The notes beneath the pieces were generated by a model that did no database searches, was not told the DNA's origin, and saw only the letters and a list, made by a program, of their open reading frames with translations. The position numbers and the translations under genes were made by a program. From JAHEAO01 sp037968535 (GTDB lineage Bacteria > Pseudomonadota > Alphaproteobacteria > Rhodobacterales > Rhodobacteraceae), in NCBI GenBank assembly GCA_037968535.1, contig JBBKVT010000279.1, forward strand, positions 1-10,770: DNA of 10,770 nt, read 5' to 3'. Positions 5,902 to 10,770 of the stretch are shown one piece after another (position 1 is the stretch's first letter; every line of letters starts with the position of its first letter).

Positions 5902-6963
5902 ATGGCACGCAAGGCAACTCAGACGGGGTCGTCCTACCGCACGCTCGAGGCGCGGCCGAACGCTGATACCCTGATCAAGCCCGGAGAACTTGTCGATCTG
6001 GTCGAGGTGACGCCGCTGACGCTGGTCGACCGGCGCATCTATAACCAGCTTCTGGAACATGCCTGGGACGCGATCGACAAGCCGGTGACTCACGTGGTCG
6101 CCAAGTCGGCCCTGCGCGGCAGCCACAATTCCAACGACCGGGTCGGCGAATCGATCGAGCGGCTGATGACGGCGATCGTCCGAGTTGCGGTCACGCGCGA
6201 TGGCGACCCGGCGGTGGAACGGGTGCAGCTTCTGGGCGGCAACGTCGAGACCCTGCGCCGCGACGGCTTGCTGGAATACGAGATCCCCGCGCGCCTGCGA
6301 GGGATCATCAAGAACTCGGCGGTCTTCGCCCGGCTGCAACGCGAGGTGATGTTCGCGCTGACCTCGAAATACGCGCTGACCCTCTACGAGATGGTACAGA
6401 AGCGCGGCAACCTGCGCTGGCGTGCCTCGGAACGGTTCCTGCTATCGGAATTGCGCGGCATTCTCGGCGTGCCCAAGGGCAAACTGACGACCTGGTCCAA
6501 CCTGCGCCTGCGCGCCATCGAACCGGCGGTGAAAGAGGTCAGCCAGCTGTCGGATTTTTTGGTCGAGGTAGTGCCGGTGAAGACCGGGCGCAGCGTAACC
6601 CATGTGGAACTGCGCTGGTGGAAGAAGGACAGCAGTGGCCAGAAGGCCGCCGAGCGCGAGCTGCAGTTTTCCAAGGTCGGGCGCAAGGCGCGCGGCGCCG
6701 GGCAGACAGAGACGATTACGCCCGAAACCGCGCCACCCGCCACACTGGCCGAGGGCAAACCGCGCCCCGCCTGGCTGGACCGGCACGGTCCGACGCTGGA
6801 CCAGGCGACCTACAGCACCGCGCGCCTGCGCCATCCCGGCTTTGACGTCTATGCCATCGAGGCCGAATGGCGCAGCTGGGCGAAAGACAAGGCCCCCGCC
6901 AACGACCCCGACCGTGCATTCCTAGCATTTTTCCGAAAATTCGTAGAAGCAAATCCGCTTTGA
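5902..6963 (+). CDS. Plasmid replication initiator, Rep_3 (RepB-like) family
   Basis: This 353-aa protein starts with ATG and ends with TGA; the RBS is weak. Two winged-helix halves are visible. The first spans about 30-130, including LTLVDRRIYNQLLEHAWDAI (39-58) and LLGGNVE (110-116). The second spans about 140-240, with the Rep_3 core: LTSKYALTLYEMVQKRGN (153-170), LSELRGILGVPKGKLTTWSNL (181-201) and AIEPAVKEVSQLSDFLVEV (205-223), then GRSVTHVELRW (229-239). The C-terminal extension (about 240-353) is basic, then has a Trp-rich tail (FDVYAIEAEWRSW) often seen in alphaproteobacterial initiators. It would bind the six iterons immediately upstream and recruit host replication proteins. Roseobacter schemes separate solo initiators into RepA, RepB and DnaA-like types; the Rep_3 core favours the RepB-like type, but I cannot settle the class by eye. 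Confidence 0.92.
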   Translation: MARKATQTGSSYRTLEARPNADTLIKPGELVDLVEVTPLTLVDRRIYNQLLEHAWDAIDKPVTHVVAKSALRGSHNSNDRVGESIERLMTAIVRVAVTRDGDPAVERVQLLGGNVETLRRDGLLEYEIPARLRGIIKNSAVFARLQREVMFALTSKYALTLYEMVQKRGNLRWRASERFLLSELRGILGVPKGKLTTWSNLRLRAIEPAVKEVSQLSDFLVEVVPVKTGRSVTHVELRWWKKDSSGQKAAERELQFSKVGRKARGAGQTETITPETAPPATLAEGKPRPAWLDRHGPTLDQATYSTARLRHPGFDVYAIEAEWRSWAKDKAPANDPDRAFLAFFRKFVEANPL

Positions 6964-7214
6964 AATGGGGGCACACCCGTGAGCCAACTGGTATCGCCTA
7001 ACACCGCCGGCTTGCTGGTGCGCCGACCCACTGAACTCGATATCATCTCAAATCCAAGGAAATGCCAGAGATTGATACCCACCGTGTCGAAGTCACCGCG
7101 CGCGGCTGTGCCTTCGGAGAGCCGAAGGATCTTGGTGTTTGTGCCGCGGGGTAGTGGAGCAGAAACCATGTATGTCCCGTCTGCGCTTTTTCCTTTTGTC
7201 AAAGACTGTTAGTG

Positions 7215-7230
7215 CCCTTCTAGAGAAGGG
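7215..7230 (+). other. Short hairpin in the leader of the dehydrogenase gene
   Basis: CCCTTC (7215-7220) and GAAGGG (7225-7230) form a perfect 6-bp stem with a TAGA loop, 22 nt before the ATG at 7253 and just before its GGGAG ribosome-binding site. It may stabilise the mRNA 5' end or be a regulator site. No T-run follows, so it is not a clear terminator for rep. Confidence 0.35.
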
Positions 7231-7252
7231 AACAAACGGGAGATCAAATAAT

Positions 7253-8527
7253 ATGAAGGTTTTGATCCTTGGGCTCGGCTATGTTGGGTTCACATCGGCC
7301 TGCTGTATTACGCGCCAAGGACACGAAGTCATTGGCATCGACCCGAATAAGCGCAAGTTGCGTGATATTGCCGAGGGACGAACCCCGATCGTGGAGCCTG
7401 AGGTTGGTGAGATGCTATCCGAGGCGCTGGCGCTGGGGCAGATCAAGGTGGATTCCGAGATTGGCATCCATGCTGCGGACTGTGACATCGCTTTGGTCTG
7501 TGTCGGAACGCCGTCGGCGGCTGACGGATCGCACAACATGGGGTTCATCGCCGACGTTACCCGTCAGATCGCCAGCGCTGCCCTCGGCCGCGCGGATGGC
7601 GCCCGCCCGCTTGTAATCGCCTATCGCTCGACCTTCCGCCCCGGCACGGTCGAGGATCTGGTTCTGCCTATCCTTCGTGCCAGTCTGGGCGCGCGCACAG
7701 ATGATCTGGTCCGCGTTGTCTACATGCCCGAGTTCCTGCGCGAAGGCTGCGCGGTGGCCGATTATTTCGCACCGCCGAAGATCGTTGTAGGCACTCGGGA
7801 CGGCGCGCCCGAGCCGCTGATCGAAGATCTCAACAAAGACATCGACGCGCCTGTCTTCAACACCGGTTATAGCGAAGCAGAGATCACCAAGTTTGTTGAT
7901 AACTCCTGGCATGCAGTCAAGGTAGCCTTTGCAAACGAGGTTGGTCGCACCTGCCTGAACCACGGCATTTCGGCTGCAAAGGTACACGAGATATTCGTCT
8001 CCGACACGAAACTGAACATCTCGCCCTATTACCTGCGCCCGGGCGGTGCCTTCGGCGGTTCCTGTCTGCCCAAAGACGTGCGGGCACTGCAGCACATCGG
8101 CGCGGATTCAGGTGCCAACCTCCATCTCATCGACAGTCTGATCCGCTCGAATGAGGCACACAAGCATTGGCTTTTCGAATATGCCTCTGCAGAACTTGCG
8201 CCGGGTGCGCGCATCTTGCTGGCAGGGCTCGCATTCAAGGCCGGCACCGACGATCTACGCGAAAGCCCGAACGTCGATCTCGCCCGTAAGCTTCTGGCCG
8301 CCGGTTTCGCGCTGGAAATTTATGACCCTGCCGTCGAGGCTGGAAAACTGGTCGGCGCCAACCTCGGCTACGCCTTCAGCCAGTTGCCGGTCCTGGAAAA
8401 GCTTCTGGTCGACCGCGCCCGTGCCGAAGTCGGCGGCTATGATCGGATCATCGCTGCCAATGCCACGGTAAAGCAGCTGAACTTTTCCCAGGACACCGAC
8501 ATGCGCTATATTGGAACTCTGCCGTGA
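7253..8527 (+). CDS. AlgD-like UDP-glucose/GDP-mannose dehydrogenase
   Basis: The start is ATG 7253, with GGGAG about 10 nt upstream; the frame is open 38 codons further up to a GTG, but conserved sequence begins at MKVLILGLGYVG. The 424-aa enzyme oxidises a nucleotide-bound hexose twice, using NAD+, to the corresponding uronic acid. Visible features are the Rossmann motif GLGYVG (7-12), CVGTPS (83-88), the PEFLREG substrate loop (159-165), KFVDNSWHAVKVAFANE (213-229), GGSCLPKD (268-275) with catalytic Cys271, and FKAGTDDLRESP (328-339). The stretch TKLNISPYYLRPGGAFGGS closely resembles GDP-mannose dehydrogenase AlgD, more than typical UDP-glucose dehydrogenases. Substrate is therefore GDP-mannose or UDP-glucose, with GDP-mannose slightly favoured. 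Its stop overlaps the next gene's GTG start. It supplies acidic sugar for an exopolysaccharide. Confidence 0.93.
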   Translation: MKVLILGLGYVGFTSACCITRQGHEVIGIDPNKRKLRDIAEGRTPIVEPEVGEMLSEALALGQIKVDSEIGIHAADCDIALVCVGTPSAADGSHNMGFIADVTRQIASAALGRADGARPLVIAYRSTFRPGTVEDLVLPILRASLGARTDDLVRVVYMPEFLREGCAVADYFAPPKIVVGTRDGAPEPLIEDLNKDIDAPVFNTGYSEAEITKFVDNSWHAVKVAFANEVGRTCLNHGISAAKVHEIFVSDTKLNISPYYLRPGGAFGGSCLPKDVRALQHIGADSGANLHLIDSLIRSNEAHKHWLFEYASAELAPGARILLAGLAFKAGTDDLRESPNVDLARKLLAAGFALEIYDPAVEAGKLVGANLGYAFSQLPVLEKLLVDRARAEVGGYDRIIAANATVKQLNFSQDTDMRYIGTLP

Positions 8528-9738
8528 CATCGCCCGCCCGCCCGCTTTCTGACCGAAAAATCCTGATCATAGTAGAGAACCTGCCGCTGCCCTTCGACCG
8601 AAGGGTGTGGCAGGAATGTCGGGCGCTGACTGCGGCCGGGGCCGAGGTTTCGGTTATCTGTCCGACTGGGAAAGGCTATGAGGACCGGTTCGAGGAGATA
8701 GAGGGTGTCCGTATCTACCGGCATTCGCTGCCGCTTGATGCCAGCGGGGCGCTTGGCTACCTCGCCGAATACGGCGCCGCGCTGTTTCACGAGATGCGGT
8801 TGGCGCTGAAGATCCGGCGCCGACATGGGTTCGACACGATCCAGGGCTGTAATCCGCCAGACCTTATCTTCCTAGTCGCACTGCCGTTCAAATGGTTCGG
8901 TCGCACTCGGTTCATCTTCGACCATCACGACATCAACCCCGAACTCTACGAGGCCAAGTTCGGCAAGCGCGGTTTCTTCTGGAAACTGATGGTTCTTTTT
9001 GAGCGACTGACCTTCCGCGCCGCCGACGTGGTGATTTCGACTAACAACAGCTATCGGCAGATTGCACTCGAACGCGGCTGTGTGGCGCCGGAGGACGTCT
9101 TCGTGGTGCGGTCAGGTCCGGACCTGACCCGCGTAAAACCGGTGCCGCCGAATCCCGAGTGGAAGAACGGTCGCGATCACATGGTCGGCTATGTTGGCGT
9201 GATGGGCGATCAGGAAGGGATCGATCTGCTGCTCGAATCCGCCCGACAACTTGTTCACGACATGGGCCGTGATGTGCAGTTCGTGCTGGTTGGCGGTGGG
9301 ACTGCGCTGGACAGCCTCAAGGCGCTGAGCCGTGAACTCGGATTGGAAAACCACGTTACTTTCACCGGCCGTGCGCCTGATTCTGATCTTTTTGAGGTGC
9401 TCTCGACTGCCGATCTTTGTGTGAACCCGGACAGGGTTACGCCGATGAACGACAAGTCGACGATGAACAAGATACTAGAATACATGGCTTTTTCGAAGCC
9501 GATCGTGCAGTTCGAGGTGACAGAGGGTCGGTATTCAGCCGACAAAGCATCGCTTTATGCCGCGCCGAACGACACATCCGATTTCGCCACCAAGATAGTT
9601 GAGTTGCTCGACGATCCCGCGCGCGCGACGGAGATGGGCAAAATCGGGCGGCAGAGGATCGAAATAGACCTGAGCTGGGAACACCAAGTTAAGCCTCTAG
9701 TTGCGGCATACGAACGCGCGGCTGTCAAAAACATCTAG
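8524..9738 (+). CDS. GT4-type glycosyltransferase
   Basis: The start is GTG at 8524-8526, sharing GTGA with the upstream stop. No in-frame ATG exists before residue 91, so the coupled GTG is the credible start. The 404-aa protein has two Rossmann-like halves (GT-B fold). N-terminal landmarks are NLPLPFDRRVWQECRAL (19-35) and FDHHDINPELY (132-142), which are seen in GT4 enzymes of capsule and O-antigen clusters. The C-terminal half has GYVGVMGDQEGIDLLLES (222-239), FVLVGGG (253-259) and the sugar-nucleotide binding block KSTMNKILEYMAFSKPIV (311-328), with the E-x7-type acidic position. No membrane span is obvious; it likely acts at the cytoplasmic face of the inner membrane. It probably adds a sugar to a lipid-linked repeat unit, possibly the uronic acid made by its operon partner. 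Donor and acceptor cannot be read from the sequence. Confidence 0.92.
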   Translation: MTSPARPLSDRKILIIVENLPLPFDRRVWQECRALTAAGAEVSVICPTGKGYEDRFEEIEGVRIYRHSLPLDASGALGYLAEYGAALFHEMRLALKIRRRHGFDTIQGCNPPDLIFLVALPFKWFGRTRFIFDHHDINPELYEAKFGKRGFFWKLMVLFERLTFRAADVVISTNNSYRQIALERGCVAPEDVFVVRSGPDLTRVKPVPPNPEWKNGRDHMVGYVGVMGDQEGIDLLLESARQLVHDMGRDVQFVLVGGGTALDSLKALSRELGLENHVTFTGRAPDSDLFEVLSTADLCVNPDRVTPMNDKSTMNKILEYMAFSKPIVQFEVTEGRYSADKASLYAAPNDTSDFATKIVELLDDPARATEMGKIGRQRIEIDLSWEHQVKPLVAAYERAAVKNI

Positions 9739-10139
9739 TTTGGAGCGCACTCCAGCACGAAGCGTCGCGGTATCCGCGGCGGCAGTTTTGTCATCAGCCG
9801 CGGACCTATCGCGAAATTGTTCCGCCCCTTTGACTTGGTATTTCGTAAGACCGTATGTCTTTTGTCCAGCGGCAGGTCCTGACTCTTGCGCGCGCCCTGA
9901 TAGGCCACGCCAAGCTCTACCGCCCGGATCATCGGATCGGCTTGTCCCTCTGTCATCAGCGCACCGGCAGTCTCGGCATGATGTCCGGCCGCTTCCCAGT
10001 CGCCCAAGTCCGCTGCGAGCCGGGCTGCGGCACGCTGCGCCGGGAAGTCAGTGGGATGGCTTTCCGTCACCGCAAGGTACTGGCCATTACTAACCCGTGT
10101 AGATCGTTGCGGTTGGCGCGCTCCTTCGGATATTAAGCC
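9735..10139 (-). pseudogene. Possible gene remnant with a TPR-like helical stretch
   Basis: A minus-strand frame is open from just past the sugar-transferase stop (10146) down to TAG at 9735-9737. Its first possible start is GTG 10068-10070, with no RBS. The part from about 10110 to 9855 has coding-like codon use and reads as amphipathic helices (PAQRAAARLAADLGDWEAAG, then HHAETAGALMTEG and AVELGVAYQGARKS), like one or two tetratricopeptide-type repeats. After about 9855 codon use becomes random. I take it as an internal piece of a lost helical-repeat gene in the gap between two convergent polysaccharide genes. It could also be a chance frame. Otherwise the 407-nt gap holds only a weak hairpin TGGAGcgcaCTCCA (9741-9754) after the glycosyltransferase stop, without a T-run. 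Confidence 0.35.
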
Positions 10140-10145
10140 GACAGA

Positions 10146-10770
10146 TCAGCGCCCGGTGCAACGTAGGACAACTCCTACAGTGCGCACAAGGATCTTCAGG
10201 TCACTTTTTAAACTCAATCTCGCCCTGTAAGCATCGTCGAAGACTGCCCGCGCAGCGAAGCTGCATTCATTGCGGTCCGAGATTTGCCAATTGCCGGTTA
10301 TGCCCGGGCGCAACTCAAAATAAGCCAGGCCTGGGTAAAGCCGCCGCTGGCTCACCATCATCGGCCGCGGCCCGACGAGGGACATATCGCCCCTCAGCAC
10401 GTTCCACAGCTGCGGCAGTTCATCAAGCGAACTCTTGCGAAGGAACGCGCCAAGCCGGGTGATCCTGGGATCCTCGTTCAGCTTCTGCTTCTCGTCCCAT
10501 TCCCGCCGCGCTGCGGGATGGCGTTTTAGATAGGTCTCCAGTTTTGCCACGGCGTCCGGAACCATGGTCCGGATCTTCAGCATCCAGAATTCCCTACCGT
10601 TGAGGCCCACCCGCTTCTGCCAAAAAAATGGCGAGTGGCCGTCCAGCGCAATCAAAAGCACCGCAACTCCGATCAGCGCCAATGCAATCGGCGCCATGGC
10701 AATCACGAAGAGAATGTCGAAACTCCGCTTGCCGAAGGCTCGATAGAGGTCGACATCTGCTATGCTGTAA
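10146..10770 (-). CDS. Bacterial sugar transferase (undecaprenyl-phosphate glycosyl-1-phosphate transferase), partial
   Basis: The frame stays open past the first in-window start (GTG at 10704-10706) to the window end. The extra residues include YRAFGKRSFDILFV, which is the family's normal N-terminus, so the true start lies outside the window. The visible 207 residues hold the one membrane helix typical of ExoY/WbaP-type enzymes (IAMAPIALALIGVAVLLIAL), then SPFFWQKRVGLNGREFWMLKIRTM. The catalytic block SLDELPQLWNVLRGDMSLVGPRP (codons around 10360-10430) contains the Asp-Glu pair. The C-terminal end includes RPGITGNWQISDRNECSFAARA. The enzyme transfers a hexose-1-phosphate from a nucleotide sugar to undecaprenyl phosphate, the first membrane step of exopolysaccharide repeat-unit synthesis. 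It is convergent to the dehydrogenase/glycosyltransferase pair, so it belongs to a separate transcript. Stop codon TGA is intact. Confidence 0.93.
   Translation of the reverse strand, partial: YSIADVDLYRAFGKRSFDILFVIAMAPIALALIGVAVLLIALDGHSPFFWQKRVGLNGREFWMLKIRTMVPDAVAKLETYLKRHPAARREWDEKQKLNEDPRITRLGAFLRKSSLDELPQLWNVLRGDMSLVGPRPMMVSQRRLYPGLAYFELRPGITGNWQISDRNECSFAARAVFDDAYRARLSLKSDLKILVRTVGVVLRCTGR

Noticed and set aside
6849..7202. 117-codon minus-strand frame overlapping the rep 3' end
   Set aside because: It overlaps the conserved C-terminus of the initiator and has no recognisable motif.
6979..7212. 77-codon plus-strand frame between rep and the dehydrogenase
   Set aside because: GTG start, no family resemblance and codon use unlike the neighbouring genes; treated as leader DNA.
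7139..7252. Upstream GTG extension of the dehydrogenase by 38 codons
   Set aside because: The extension is not like the family N-terminus; the ATG at 7253 has an RBS and begins exactly at the Rossmann strand.
10284..10300. TTTGCCAATTGCC, resembling the parS candidate palindrome
   Set aside because: It encodes the conserved GNWQI residues of the sugar transferase and lacks the second palindrome half, so it is coincidental.
1..10770. CRISPR array, tRNA or rRNA genes, complete insertion sequence
   Set aside because: No regularly spaced identical repeats of CRISPR type, no tRNA cloverleaf or rRNA-like sequence, and no transposase with terminal repeats were seen.

Overview
The window looks like part of a plasmid or chromid of an alphaproteobacterium, most likely Rhodobacteraceae (the roseobacter group). 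Reasons: GC-rich coding DNA with strong third-position GC; a ParA/ParB pair divergent from a solo Rep_3-type initiator; a VPLPA-type C-terminal sorting signal, which is typical of Rhodobacteraceae; and surface-polysaccharide proteins resembling those of this group. The organism assignment is inference from family resemblance, since no search could be run.

Layout. Positions 1-408 show no gene. A 405-aa protein of unknown function lies on the minus strand at 409-1626. Positions 1627-2602 are sparse: a small two-helix membrane protein (1995-2216), a short minus-strand remnant ending in a VPLPA-CTERM sorting signal (2318-2509), and a strong plus-strand terminator hairpin (2510-2550). A VanZ-like membrane protein follows at 2603-2950. 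Between it and parB are two identical 14-bp palindromes spaced exactly 100 bp apart (3005-3018 and 3105-3118), which are good candidates for the plasmid centromere (parS).

Maintenance module. parB (3120-4094) and parA (4091-5290) form a minus-strand operon with an ATGA stop/start overlap. The 0.6-kb gap to the divergent rep gene (5902-6963) reads as a replication origin. It holds a perfect DnaA box (5413-5421), a 10-bp-armed inverted repeat ahead of parA, an AT-rich stretch, six iterons of consensus TTACnTTnnGGG with T(G)/ATG after it, and an inverted pair of iteron half-sites plus a 10-bp palindrome over the likely rep promoter.

Polysaccharide module. An AlgD-like nucleotide-sugar dehydrogenase (7253-8527) and a GT4 glycosyltransferase (8524-9738) overlap by GTGA. 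They face a bacterial sugar transferase (10146 to beyond the window end, minus strand) that would load the first sugar onto the lipid carrier. Together these fit synthesis of an acidic exopolysaccharide. Plasmids carrying polysaccharide genes next to a replication module are known in roseobacters as attachment or 'biofilm' plasmids; this window fits that pattern but does not prove it. No clearly new biological system is visible. The most useful leads are the paired palindromes, the origin architecture, the orphan 405-aa protein and two gene remnants.
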